Source of the DNA: DASXRU01 sp039933315
GTDB lineage: Bacteria; Acidobacteriota; Blastocatellia; Pyrinomonadales; Pyrinomonadaceae
NCBI GenBank assembly: GCA_039933315.1
Contig: JBDTOI010000105.1
Coordinates: 1-14,137 of the forward strand
Length of the DNA: 14,137 nt
Direction of reading: 5' to 3'
Part shown: piece after piece, positions 1 to 7,909 of the stretch
Layout of the letters: each line of letters begins with the position of its first letter
Position numbering within the stretch: the first letter of the stretch is position 1
Notes under the pieces: generated by a model
What the model saw: only the letters and a program-made list of their open reading frames with translations
Told to the model about the DNA's origin: nothing
The model's database searches: none
Program-made: the position numbers and the translations under genes

Positions 1-2
1 AG

Positions 3-470
3 GCCATGAACCAGCCGGTAGCCGGCTTACGCCTGGCCACCCAGGATGACCTGGAGCTGGTGGCCCCTGTACACGCCCAGATGGCTTTTGAAGAAAGCGG
101 CGTCAACCCCCTCTTTGTTGACCCCGAAGGCTTCTATCGCCGCTGTGCCCGTCGCATCGAGCAGCAGCGGGTCTGGGTTAATGTCGAAAACGGCGAGCTG
201 ATCTTCAAGGCTGACGTCATCAGCGACACCCCCGAAGTCGTTTATCTCGAAGGCGTCTATGTCAGCCCCGCGAAACGCGGCAACGGCCTCGGCGCTCGCT
301 GCATTCGCCATCTTACCAATCAGCTCTTAGCTCATACTAATTCGGTCTGCCTCCTGGTTAACCAGCAAAACGCCGCCGCTCATGCCTGCTACCAAAAGGC
401 CGGCTACAAGCTGCGCGACCTTTACGACACTCTCTACCTCGGTTGCGAAACCGACTCTACAGCACACTGA
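3..470 (+). CDS. GNAT family N-acetyltransferase, probably the C-terminal part of a longer protein
   Basis: Predicted acetyl-CoA-dependent N-acetyltransferase; substrate unknown. The GNAT core is clear. Counting from the ATG at position 6, motif A (GVYVSPAKRGNGLG, residues 83-96) carries the R-G-x-G-x-G acetyl-CoA pyrophosphate loop, and motif B (NQQNAAAHACYQKAGYK, 119-135) has the usual Asn and the Y-x-K-x-G-Y ending. The first 70 residues, with a region around PVHAQMAFEESGVNP, resemble the C-terminal half of the two-domain DUF4081-GNAT proteins, which are nearly twice this length. The frame is open back to the window edge, so the ATG at position 6 is likely internal and the gene 5'-truncated by the window; this is inference. 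Only a short gap with a small hairpin separates it from the histidine kinase gene. Confidence 0.8.
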   Translation, partial: AMNQPVAGLRLATQDDLELVAPVHAQMAFEESGVNPLFVDPEGFYRRCARRIEQQRVWVNVENGELIFKADVISDTPEVVYLEGVYVSPAKRGNGLGARCIRHLTNQLLAHTNSVCLLVNQQNAAAHACYQKAGYKLRDLYDTLYLGCETDSTAH

Positions 471-492
471 CCCGCCGATAGTTTTGATGACT

Positions 493-511
493 CCCATCAC
501 CTCGTGATGGG
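493..511. repeat. Perfect 8-bp inverted repeat with 3-base loop
   Basis: CCCATCAC, loop CTC, GTGATGGG. It lies 23 bases after the acetyltransferase stop and 28 bases before the histidine kinase ATG. There is no T-run after it, so it is not a standard intrinsic terminator. It could be a hairpin at the 3' end of the first mRNA or an operator for the kinase gene. Seen directly; the role is unknown. Confidence 0.5.
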
Positions 512-539
512 TCCAGCCACATGAGCGACTACTAGACCA

Positions 540-2477
540 ATGAGCAAACAACGTTTACTCAAACCATTTGTCGCCATCGTGGTAGCTACAGGCACCGCTG
601 TAGCAATCTATTCTGCCTATCGATTGCACCCGGCACATCTGGATGGACGCTTCTTGCTGCTTCTGCTCTTGAGCGTCGTCATCGGGGCGCGCCTGATCAT
701 TCACATTCCGCGTGTTAAGGGGGAAATCACCGTAACCGATACGCTGATTTTCCTGACGATGCTTCTTTATGGCGGAGAGGCAGCGACACTTCTCGCGGCA
801 ATAGCCACTTTGGCAACATCTCTGCAACTCACAAAAAAGCTCAGGGTGGTCTTATTCAATTCGGCTGTGATGACCTGTGCGACTTTTCTTACTGTCGAAG
901 TTCTTCGGCTGTGTTTCGGTCCCCTCGAATTACTTTCCTCGAATAGTCACTCCGCAATCTTCGTCAGTGCTCTCTGTGCTATGGCCTCAGTGCAGTATGT
1001 CGTCAATACCGCCCTGGTGACGATTTATACCGCTTGGAAAATAGACCAGCCGATCTGGGAAACGTGGCGCACACACTATCTTTGGGCTTCGGTTACGTAT
1101 TTTGCGGGTGCTTCGGCAGCCCTAATAATTGGCAAACTCATCGGTATCTTCGGCTTCTACGCGATCATTGGCACGACGCCAATCATCGCCGTTGTTTACT
1201 TTACTTACAGGACGTATCTGAAGAATGTGGAGGCCTCCGCAGAGAAGGCCGAACAAGCTCGGCACCATGTGGAGGAACTCTCTCGTTACATCGCAGAGCA
1301 AGAGCGTCTCCAAGAGCAATTTGGTCAACTCGAGAAGATGTCGGCCCTGGGTCAATTGGCATCAGGCGTCGCCCACGACTTCAATAACACCTTAGCCGGG
1401 ATCCTAGGACGCGCTGAATTGATGCTCCGCACGGCTAAAGACCTTGAGACTGAGCGAGGCCTCAACATTATTATCAAGGCTGCGGGAGATGGAGCGAAAA
1501 CTGTAAAGCGGATTCAGGACTTTGCGCGCCAGCGGCGCGATCATGACTTTGTTTTGGTCGGTGTCGATCAACTCTTAATGGACGTAAACGAAATTACGCG
1601 TCCACGCTGGAAAGATCGTGCTCAAGCACGTAATGTGCATATCAATCTCAACCTGCAGATAAATTCCGATGCGACCATCATGGGCGATGCGTCAGAGCTG
1701 CGAGAAGTCCTGGTTAACATGGTTTTCAACGCAGTTGACGCAATGCCCGAAGGCGGACGCTTAACTCTCTCGGCCGAACAACGCAACGGCGTAGTTGAGA
1801 TATCAGTCAGTGACACTGGCATTGGCATGAGTCCCGAGGTGAAATCACGCATTTTCGATCCGTTCTTTACCACCAAGGGTAATGGCGGAATGGGTCTTGG
1901 ACTTGCTGTTTGCTATGGCATTATTCAGCGGCATGAAGGAACTGTTGATGTCGAATCAGAGCTTGGCCGCGGTACAACATTTACGATCAAGTTGCCAGTA
2001 GAGGAAGCTAAACCGTTAGCAGAGCCTATTCTGACAACTGCGCCCCGTTTGACCCTCGTTTCGAGCTCCAACTCTCCGCGAGTACTGGTTGTAGATGACG
2101 AACCATCGGTAAGGGAACTGCTAGCCGATATTCTGCAGAGCGAAGGCTACGACGTCAGTCTCGCAGAGAACGGAAGCGAAGCTCTTCATTTGTTTCAGGG
2201 TGACACCTTCGATGCCGTATTTACAGATTTAGGCATGCCCGGAATGAGCGGCTGGGAGCTTGCCCGTTCCATACGCGAACTTAGCGACGACGTCCCAATC
2301 GCAGTAATCACGGGTTGGGGCGAAGCTGTAGGCTCGGTCGAACAGGAACAGGCCAAGGTTGACTGGGTAGTAACCAAGCCCTTCTCGGTTACTCGCATCG
2401 GTGAAATTGCCGAGGAGATTACTGTTCGTCTCGGCCGGCACACTAGCGCTCTCCCCCTGGCCGCGACAGGCACCTAG
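540..2477 (+). CDS. Membrane-bound hybrid sensor histidine kinase with C-terminal receiver domain
   Basis: Two-component sensor kinase of 645 residues. Residues about 9-222 hold roughly six to seven hydrophobic spans (9-25, 36-55, 65-95, 103-125, 137-163, 180-222), making an integral membrane input domain without a large periplasmic loop. A helical linker (229-265) leads to the HisKA helix with H279 in VAHDFNN, the NtrB-like (HPK4) form of the H-box. The ATPase domain shows the N-box N397 (FNAVDAMPEGG), G1 DTGIGM (425-430), F-box PFFTTK (441-446) and G2 GLGL (452-455). The receiver domain has acidic D519/D520, phosphoacceptor D563, T591 and K613, all intact. No separate response regulator or DNA-binding output gene is next to it, so the output is unknown; the receiver may tune the kinase or pass phosphate to a remote Hpt protein. 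No strong ribosome binding site precedes the ATG. The signal sensed cannot be read from the sequence. Confidence 0.95.
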   Translation: MSKQRLLKPFVAIVVATGTAVAIYSAYRLHPAHLDGRFLLLLLLSVVIGARLIIHIPRVKGEITVTDTLIFLTMLLYGGEAATLLAAIATLATSLQLTKKLRVVLFNSAVMTCATFLTVEVLRLCFGPLELLSSNSHSAIFVSALCAMASVQYVVNTALVTIYTAWKIDQPIWETWRTHYLWASVTYFAGASAALIIGKLIGIFGFYAIIGTTPIIAVVYFTYRTYLKNVEASAEKAEQARHHVEELSRYIAEQERLQEQFGQLEKMSALGQLASGVAHDFNNTLAGILGRAELMLRTAKDLETERGLNIIIKAAGDGAKTVKRIQDFARQRRDHDFVLVGVDQLLMDVNEITRPRWKDRAQARNVHINLNLQINSDATIMGDASELREVLVNMVFNAVDAMPEGGRLTLSAEQRNGVVEISVSDTGIGMSPEVKSRIFDPFFTTKGNGGMGLGLAVCYGIIQRHEGTVDVESELGRGTTFTIKLPVEEAKPLAEPILTTAPRLTLVSSSNSPRVLVVDDEPSVRELLADILQSEGYDVSLAENGSEALHLFQGDTFDAVFTDLGMPGMSGWELARSIRELSDDVPIAVITGWGEAVGSVEQEQAKVDWVVTKPFSVTRIGEIAEEITVRLGRHTSALPLAATGT

Positions 2478-2608
2478 CCCGCTCACACCTTCCCCATTAT
2501 CTTAGGCTGTCCTTTCGCCTGATTCATTAGACGATTTGTTCTCCCTGCCACATTGCGTGCTCACTCATAGTCGGGCTACACTACGTGCGCATAACTTGCG
2601 TAAACTTT

Positions 2609-2992
2609 ATGTTCTGTCCCGTTTGTGAAGCAGAGTATCAAGCCGGCGTCGAGCGTTGCCCAGACGACGGTGCGGAGCTCGTGAAGCGCCTGACTGCCAG
2701 GACATCCCACGACGACAGCGAAGCGCGGTTCCTACCACTACATACCCTTAGCTCACCTGCTGAAGCGGAGATGGTAAACGATATATTCGTGCAGAACGGG
2801 ATTCGATCTATTGTACAGTCGGGCGCTTCGGATGCGTTTTCCCCCCTCCTGTCCGTCACGTCACCGGGCGCCGCAATTCTGGTGGATGAGCGTGATTTTG
2901 ATCGGGCGCAGGAGCTTTATAGTGCGTTTTTTGGCACCGACACGTCGCCACTTACCGGCGGGACGGCCGATTTCAGCTCCAAGGACGAATAA
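2609..2992 (+). CDS. Zinc-ribbon and DUF2007 domain protein
   Basis: Small cytoplasmic protein of 127 residues. It begins with MFCPVCEAEY and a second pair element, ERCPDDG, which give three cysteines in a zinc-ribbon-like layout (C-x2-C, then one Cys plus acidic residues in place of the fourth, so the metal site may be incomplete). The rest, from about residue 43 (LHTLSSPAEAEMVNDIF) to the C-terminal region (DERDFDRAQELY), matches the DUF2007 'putative signal transducing protein' pattern, a ferredoxin-like fold of unknown role. A GTG eight codons upstream (2585) is also open, but homologues typically begin at the MFC motif. A weak promoter, TTGCGT-N18-TACACT ending at 2582, would start transcription near 2589 and so favours the ATG at 2609. 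It is monocistronic or loosely linked to cutA, 64 bases downstream. Confidence 0.8.
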   Translation: MFCPVCEAEYQAGVERCPDDGAELVKRLTARTSHDDSEARFLPLHTLSSPAEAEMVNDIFVQNGIRSIVQSGASDAFSPLLSVTSPGAAILVDERDFDRAQELYSAFFGTDTSPLTGGTADFSSKDE

Positions 2993-3056
2993 TAATCACC
3001 TCTCGCTTGGTCTTTCCCCCTGAGTCCCAGGAACAACTAAATGGAGCTGGCGAGCT

Positions 3057-3425
3057 ATGGCTTTTGAGGCGTCAGATGCAATCGTAGTCTTCATGACCGC
3101 CACAAGCGTTGAAGAGGCGCAACATTTGGCGGAGAAGCTTGTAGAGGCAGAACTGGCGGCGTGTGTCCAGATCCTGCCCCAGGTCCAATCGATCTATCGC
3201 TGGAAAGACAAGGTCGAACGACAAGCGGAGATATTGCTGATTGCAAAGACGCTCCGGTCAAGATTCCCGGAACTTGAGCGCGAAGTGCGTCGCGTGCATA
3301 GCTACGAAGTTCCAGAAGTTGCGGCAGCAGTCCTAGGCGAGATATCCCAATCCTACTTGGATTGGCTTATTAGTGCCGTGGGGTCATCGCCGATGCCAAA
3401 TCGACGAGTTGATCAAGAGGCTTAA
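3057..3425 (+). CDS. cutA: CutA, divalent-cation tolerance family protein
   Basis: CutA1-type small trimeric protein, 122 residues, close to the usual 105-115. Diagnostic stretches are present: AACVQILPQVQSIYRWK (34-50), the strand EILLIAKT (58-65), HSYEVPE (81-87) and YLDWL (100-104). In Escherichia coli cutA mutations affect copper tolerance, but the biochemical role of the family is still unclear; metal binding has been reported. A GGAG ribosome binding site lies about ten bases before the ATG. The tail after residue 108 (SSPMPNRRVDQEA) is a short unconserved extension. The gene converges with the LOG-family gene across only 30 bases, and I see no obvious terminator between them. Confidence 0.95.
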   Translation: MAFEASDAIVVFMTATSVEEAQHLAEKLVEAELAACVQILPQVQSIYRWKDKVERQAEILLIAKTLRSRFPELEREVRRVHSYEVPEVAAAVLGEISQSYLDWLISAVGSSPMPNRRVDQEA

Positions 3426-3455
3426 AATGGACTCCTTAAGACCTACAAACACGGA

Positions 3456-4199
3456 CTAATAATCATCAGAAACGCTTGTATCCAACTTCGCCAGCGAGCT
3501 CTCAACCTCTGCAACGATCTCAACGGCGTGCGTCGGTGAATCAGTAAGGTGCAGCAACCGTAAGTCTCGTTCTGAGATCATTCCTCGCGTCAGCATTGAA
3601 GACTTTACCCACTCAAACAACTCGTCCCAGTATTCCGTGCCATATAGCACGACGGGAAAGTCGCGAATCTTATGCGTCTGAATGAGCGTTAGAGCTTCAA
3701 ACATCTCGTCCAGAGTCCCAAAGCCGCCAGGGAAGATGATGAAAGCCGTGCTGTATTTTACGAACATCATCTTCCGCACAAAGAAATACTTAAATTTCAG
3801 TGAAAGTGTTTGGTACGGATTAGGCTTCTGTTCATGAGGAAGCTCGATGTTGCAACCAATCGACGTGCCACCACCCTCGAACGCACCCTTGTTTGCGGCT
3901 TCCATGATCCCTGGACCGCCGCCAGTGATTACGGCGAAGCCTGCCTTAGCAAAAAGGGACGCTGTTTCGCGTGCGGCCTCATAATATTGATTGTCAGCCG
4001 AAACTCGTGCTGACCCGAAAAAGGAAACACCACGTGTAACCGTAGCCAGTTCATCAAAGCCTTCTACGAACTCGCCCATGATACGAAAGACTCGCCACGG
4101 ATCGGTGCGTCTGAATTCATCCGGTCTAGGCGACTCAAGTAACTGTTCATCCTGCGTAGAGCCCAAAGGATGGGTTCCCTGATTATTGGTCTTATTCAT
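3456..4199 (-). CDS. LOG-family (TIGR00730) nucleotide-binding Rossmann-fold protein
   Basis: Likely cytoplasmic phosphoribohydrolase of the 'lysine decarboxylase-like' LOG family, which releases free bases from nucleoside 5'-monophosphates (cytokinin-activating enzymes in plants and some bacteria). It has 247 residues. The nucleotide-binding segment ITGGGPGIMEAANKGA (91-106), R143/K144 in VRKMMF, and the signature PGGFGTLDE (157-165) with the catalytic-type Glu are all intact. The first 50 residues are a polar extension with a helical DPWRVFRIMGEFVEGFDEL stretch, common in the bacterial long forms. Despite the old name, it is not expected to decarboxylate lysine. It is the last gene of the vwa-purH-fabI-LOG unit, 41 bases after fabI, with AAGG a short distance before its ATG. 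The actual substrate in this organism is not known; nucleotide salvage or clearance of damaged nucleotides would fit the neighbouring purH. Confidence 0.92.
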   Translation of the reverse strand: MNKTNNQGTHPLGSTQDEQLLESPRPDEFRRTDPWRVFRIMGEFVEGFDELATVTRGVSFFGSARVSADNQYYEAARETASLFAKAGFAVITGGGPGIMEAANKGAFEGGGTSIGCNIELPHEQKPNPYQTLSLKFKYFFVRKMMFVKYSTAFIIFPGGFGTLDEMFEALTLIQTHKIRDFPVVLYGTEYWDELFEWVKSSMLTRGMISERDLRLLHLTDSPTHAVEIVAEVESSLAKLDTSVSDDY

Positions 4200-4240
4200 T
4201 CCATTGCCTTTGTGGTAGCAGTGTTTTGCGTTACTGCCGA

Positions 4241-5005
4241 TTAAATGCCCATGATGTTATAGCCACAGTCCACGTAAAGCACTTCGCCAGTGATCCCTGA
4301 TGAAAGAGAGCTGCACAGGAAGAGTGCAGTGTTTCCGACTTCACGCGCTTCGACGTTTCGTCGTAGGGGCGCCCTCTCGGCGTGATGCTTCATCATCGTG
4401 CTGAGGCCCGATACGCCTCGCGCCGACAAGGTTTGGATGGGCCCGGCACTGATCGCGTTAACACGAATATTGCGCGGCCCGAGATCAGCTGCAAGATAGC
4501 GGACACTCGATTCGAGCGCGGCCTTGGCCACACCCATTACGTTGTAGCCGGCTACGACCTTTTCCGCGCCGTAATAGGTCATGGTTACAATGCTGCCCCC
4601 TTTGGTCATTAAAGGAGTAGCGGCGCGTGCCAGTTGGACCAGCGAGTAGGCGCTGATTTCAAGGGCAGTAAGAAAGGCTTCGCGAGTAGTGGCGAGATAT
4701 TCACCTTCAAGGGCTTCGCGGGGCGCAAATGCGATGCTGTGAATCAGGAAATCAAGTTCGCTGAATTCCTGCTTAACACGAGCGAATGTTTGCTCGACTT
4801 CGTCTGGTTTTGTGACATCGCAAGGCAAAACCAGCGAGTCAGGCATTTCGGAGCTGGTGAGACCTTCGACGTTTTCTTTCAAGCGTTCGCCCTGGTAGGT
4901 GAATGCCAGCCGCGCACCTCCCTCATGCAACGCCTGCGCCGTCGCCCAGGCAATAGATCTCTTGTTAGCGACGCCGAAAATGATCCCAAACTTGTCTTTA
5001 ATCAT
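4241..5005 (-). CDS. fabI: Enoyl-[acyl-carrier-protein] reductase (NADH), FabI
   Basis: Catalyses the last reductive step of each fatty acid elongation cycle, trans-2-enoyl-ACP to acyl-ACP, in the cytoplasm. It has 254 residues, typical of the family. Seen directly: the FabI form of the SDR cofactor loop, GVANKRSIAWATAQAL (11-26); PCDVT (61-65); SIAFAP (90-95); catalytic Y144 and Y154 with K161 in the Y-x6-K pattern of FabI rather than the Y-x3-K of ordinary SDR enzymes; and SAGPIQTLSARG (186-197), the substrate-loop segment. The end GYNIMGI is also FabI-like. The residue at the E. coli Gly93 position is Ala (A92), which is natural in many FabI proteins. It lies 52 bases after purH and 41 bases before the LOG gene, all in one direction, so it is probably co-transcribed. 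A moderate AGGT ribosome binding site precedes the ATG. Confidence 0.97.
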   Translation of the reverse strand: MIKDKFGIIFGVANKRSIAWATAQALHEGGARLAFTYQGERLKENVEGLTSSEMPDSLVLPCDVTKPDEVEQTFARVKQEFSELDFLIHSIAFAPREALEGEYLATTREAFLTALEISAYSLVQLARAATPLMTKGGSIVTMTYYGAEKVVAGYNVMGVAKAALESSVRYLAADLGPRNIRVNAISAGPIQTLSARGVSGLSTMMKHHAERAPLRRNVEAREVGNTALFLCSSLSSGITGEVLYVDCGYNIMGI

Positions 5006-5057
5006 AGAATTTACCTGCTATCTAGCGGCGCTATTTCACCACAGACCGCAGGGTTTG

Positions 5058-6719
5058 TCAGTGTTTGAAATGGCGTATCCCGGTGAAAACCATGGCGAGG
5101 TTGTTTTCGTTGGCCGCCGCAATTGCCTCGGCATCGCGAACTGAGCCGCCCGGTTGGATGATCGCGGTTATGCCGTGTTCTGCCGCTTCGTCAATGCCAT
5201 CGCGAAAGGGGAAGAAAGCATCTGATGCCAGGGCCGCTCCTTTTAAGGGCAGGCAAGCGCGCATCGCGCCAATCTTCACTGAATCGACCCGCGACATTTG
5301 GCCCGCGCCGACACCCAACGTTTGGCCGTTACGGGCATACACAATCGCGTTCGACTTAGTATGTTTGCAGACGATCCAGGCAAACAGCAGGTCGTCTAAT
5401 TCCTCTTCGGATGGAGGACGACTGCTAACAACCTTCAGAGCGTCCCTCTGCAAAACATGAGTGTCGCGAGTCTGCACTAAAGTGGCACCAATGATTTGTT
5501 TGTACTCGAGGCTCTCTCGTTCCGCTGGGATTACTGCTCGTAGAACTCGCAGATTCTTTTTCGAATTCAGCACTTCAAGGGCTTTGGAATCGTAACCCGG
5601 GGCGATGATTACCTCAGTAAATATCTTAGCGATAGCGATGGCAGCCGCTTCATCAACGTCCCGATTAAAGGCCACAACACCACCAAACGCCGATACCGGA
5701 TCCGTTTCAAGGGCACGTCGGTAAGCCTCTTCGACGGTCACACCGACTGCCACGCCCGCTGGATTGGTATGTTTAATGATTGCGCACGCGGGTTCATCGA
5801 AATCGCAAACAAGCTGCCACGCCGCATCGGCGTCTACGTAGTTATTGAAGGACATTTCCTTCCCGGAGAGTACGTCGGCGTTACCGATTCCGCCGACGGT
5901 GTTCGTCTGGTAGAGCGCCGCCTGCTGGTGTGGATTTTCCCCGTAACGCAGATCTTGCTTCTTACGTAGTGTCCATTGCGCAAAGTCTGGAGGCGTCTTA
6001 GCGTTCTCGATCGAAGGGGCTCGCAGGTCGCTCGAGCCTCCTGCGAAACTGCCAATGCCGGCAGGAACACCACCCGCGGCAGGTGACGTTAATTCGGCCC
6101 CATAGGCGAACCGCTGAAGAAAGACGCTCACAATTGCATCGTAGGTCGCCGTTCGGCGAAAGGCCTGCAGCGCCAATTTGAGTCGAAGTTTGGCAGAGAT
6201 CGAGCCATCGTGGCGATTCAAGTCTTCAAGAATCTCCGCATAGTCTTCAGGAGATATGGATACGGTGACGCTTTCGTGATTCTTTGCCGCGGAGCGAATC
6301 ATTGCCGGCCCACCGATATCGATCTGTTCGATAGCCTGGTCTCGTGTGACTCCATCGCGAGAGATTGTTCTTTCAAAAGGGTACAAATTCACCACCACCA
6401 GGTCGATCGGCTCGATGCCAAACTGCTGCATAGCCGCCTCATGCTCGCGGTTGTGACGAAGCGCGAGCAGGCCCCCATGGATCAGGGGATGCAGGGTCTT
6501 GAGACGTCCGTCCAGCATCTCGGGAAACCCTGTAACCTCAGATACGTCACGTACCTCGATTCCTGCCTCGCGAAGTACCTTTGCTGTGCCCCCAGTGCTT
6601 ATGATCTCGACTGCGCGGCCCTTTAACGCACGAACCAAATCCACAATCCCAGTCTTGTCTGAGACACTGATAAGAGCGCGCTGGATCCTTACTAAACCGG
6701 ACTGTTGTTGATCGCTCAT
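5058..6719 (-). CDS. purH: Bifunctional AICAR formyltransferase / IMP cyclohydrolase, PurH
   Basis: Performs the last two steps of IMP synthesis: 10-formyl-THF-dependent formylation of AICAR, then ring closure to IMP. It has 553 residues, against 529 in E. coli. The N-terminal MGS-like cyclohydrolase domain (about 11-200) has ISVSDKTGI, STGGT (41-45) and GFPEMLDGRLKTLHP (64-78). The C-terminal formyltransferase domain has the catalytic KHTNPAG (316-322), RYGENPHQQAA (258-268), GAGQMSRVDS (471-480) and the ending HGITAIIQPGGSVRD (515-529). The linker at about 205-245 is roughly 25 residues longer than in E. coli and rich in Gly, Ala, Ser and Pro. The ATG overlaps the stop of the upstream VWA gene as ATGA, implying translational coupling. 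No purine repressor site or riboswitch is visible before it. Confidence 0.98.
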   Translation of the reverse strand: MSDQQQSGLVRIQRALISVSDKTGIVDLVRALKGRAVEIISTGGTAKVLREAGIEVRDVSEVTGFPEMLDGRLKTLHPLIHGGLLALRHNREHEAAMQQFGIEPIDLVVVNLYPFERTISRDGVTRDQAIEQIDIGGPAMIRSAAKNHESVTVSISPEDYAEILEDLNRHDGSISAKLRLKLALQAFRRTATYDAIVSVFLQRFAYGAELTSPAAGGVPAGIGSFAGGSSDLRAPSIENAKTPPDFAQWTLRKKQDLRYGENPHQQAALYQTNTVGGIGNADVLSGKEMSFNNYVDADAAWQLVCDFDEPACAIIKHTNPAGVAVGVTVEEAYRRALETDPVSAFGGVVAFNRDVDEAAAIAIAKIFTEVIIAPGYDSKALEVLNSKKNLRVLRAVIPAERESLEYKQIIGATLVQTRDTHVLQRDALKVVSSRPPSEEELDDLLFAWIVCKHTKSNAIVYARNGQTLGVGAGQMSRVDSVKIGAMRACLPLKGAALASDAFFPFRDGIDEAAEHGITAIIQPGGSVRDAEAIAAANENNLAMVFTGIRHFKH

Positions 6720-7759
6720 CGGGAAGGTTCTTTCACTGATGGATCCAGGCGATATGCCCTTCTGAGGGTGTTGATGCGATAACCATGTACTTTCCTGGAG
6801 AAACTCACTTCCAACCGACGCCCATCGCGAGAAACTTCATCGGGGTAAAAACCCAGCAGGTATTGCGCCGCGAGGTCTTGTTCAATTGTCCTGAAGACCT
6901 GCGATAGATCATGTTTCCGATGTGTTGCCAGCGAGGATTGGGCATCTCCCACCACAAAGTACTGTCCGCCCGTTTTCTCCGCAAGATCCCGGAAGCCGCT
7001 GGCGGCCCGGCGAGGGGCTAATCGATCTCCCTGGGGTGTGAAAACTGGAAAATGAATAACATAGAAAGCGACGGAGTTTCTCCGCGCGTGTTCGATTACA
7101 CGTGACGCCTTAACGGTACTAACGTTATCCAATCCATCACTCGTCAATATAACAATTCTTCTTTCCGTAGGATCAACTTTGCGCTGATCCATCAACTCCA
7201 GAGCCGCCATGGCCGCATCAAAGATTGCCGTACGCCGCCCCGAGAGAGAAGGGAAGTCGAATCCTTTCCGGGCCTCCCCCATGTTTACCGAAAACGGCAC
7301 CACAATGCGCGGCCTATCGCTGAACTGCAACACCGACACTTCTGACTGTGAGCCAAAACGCGAAAGAAGAGATAAGGCAGCCTCGCGCTCGTCGCTGAGA
7401 TACTCGCGGGCACTTCCTGAAGAATCAATCAGAAAAGTCAGAGCCACCCGAGATGTTCCAATTGCGAAGAATGCGATTTTTTGAGCCTGACCTTCAGCCT
7501 GCAAGACAAAATCAGTTTCGGTTAGTCCGACAACCCGGCGCCCACGCGAATCAGTAACGATGAGAGGCACGGTTACAAGGTCAGTTCGTACTCGGAATAC
7601 ATCGTCGGATTCGATCTCCTGTGCAACAAGAGAGGGCGCACCGTTTGTCAGAGAGAGCACGATCGCGAAAAGCAATTCAAACGCAAATTTTAGCAACGAC
7701 GAAGGATGGGCGCGCGCAGGCAGGGCGGTTGCATCGAGAGCTTCGTAAGGTGAGAGCAT
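6716..7759 (-). CDS. VWFA-related acidobacterial protein, likely exported
   Basis: A 347-residue protein of the 'VWFA-related Acidobacterial domain' type (TIGR03436-like). A long n-region is followed by a hydrophobic stretch (about 23-46) ending in SLVAQ, consistent with a Sec signal peptide or a membrane anchor. A short beta domain (FRVRTDLVTVPLIVTDSRGR, 55-74) precedes the VWA domain, which begins near residue 104. The metal ion-dependent adhesion site is complete: DSSGS (112-116), T177 in GRRTAIFDA, and D208 in LTSDGLDN. This predicts metal-dependent protein binding in the periplasm or on the cell surface. The C-terminal section (AAQYLLGFYPDE, then a beta-rich tail) is typical of the family. 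Ligand and function are unknown. It sits between a possible short membrane ORF (12 bases upstream) and purH (4-base overlap), an unusual partner for a purine enzyme. Confidence 0.9.
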   Translation of the reverse strand: MLSPYEALDATALPARAHPSSLLKFAFELLFAIVLSLTNGAPSLVAQEIESDDVFRVRTDLVTVPLIVTDSRGRRVVGLTETDFVLQAEGQAQKIAFFAIGTSRVALTFLIDSSGSAREYLSDEREAALSLLSRFGSQSEVSVLQFSDRPRIVVPFSVNMGEARKGFDFPSLSGRRTAIFDAAMAALELMDQRKVDPTERRIVILTSDGLDNVSTVKASRVIEHARRNSVAFYVIHFPVFTPQGDRLAPRRAASGFRDLAEKTGGQYFVVGDAQSSLATHRKHDLSQVFRTIEQDLAAQYLLGFYPDEVSRDGRRLEVSFSRKVHGYRINTLRRAYRLDPSVKEPSR

Positions 7760-7771
7760 CCAGGATTCGGG

Positions 7772-7849
7772 CTAAAACAAAAAACGCCCGAAGAGCAATA
7801 TGCTCAGAATCACGAGGATCGTGACTACGATTATTTTGACAAGGCTCAC
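7772..7849 (-). CDS. Possible 25-residue single-span membrane peptide
   Basis: A short reading frame starting with GTG at 7849 and ending with TAG. It begins MSLVKIIVVTILVILSI and ends with LLFGRFLF: a polar start with one Lys, then a nearly unbroken hydrophobic helix of about 18 residues with an Arg near the end, the layout of a small inner-membrane protein. An AGGA ribosome binding site stands eight bases before the GTG, and the stop is 12 bases before the VWA gene ATG. It falls inside the leader between the promoter at 7910-7939 and the VWA gene, so it would be transcribed. It could be a true small protein, possibly a partner of the VWA protein, a translated leader peptide that sets VWA translation, or a chance frame. 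No homology can be claimed. The good ribosome site and the amphipathic-free hydrophobic composition support it. Confidence 0.5.
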   Translation of the reverse strand: MSLVKIIVVTILVILSILLFGRFLF

Positions 7850-7909
7850 GGCAAAGTTCCTAAGACAGGTGGTACGTTTAGAGAACGAAATGGTTGATTA
7901 GCGCGCCCT

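Noticed and set aside
4730..4737. Ala at the FabI position equivalent to E. coli Gly93, a triclosan-resistance site
   Set aside because: Ala occurs naturally at this place in susceptible FabI proteins of other bacteria, so it does not indicate resistance.
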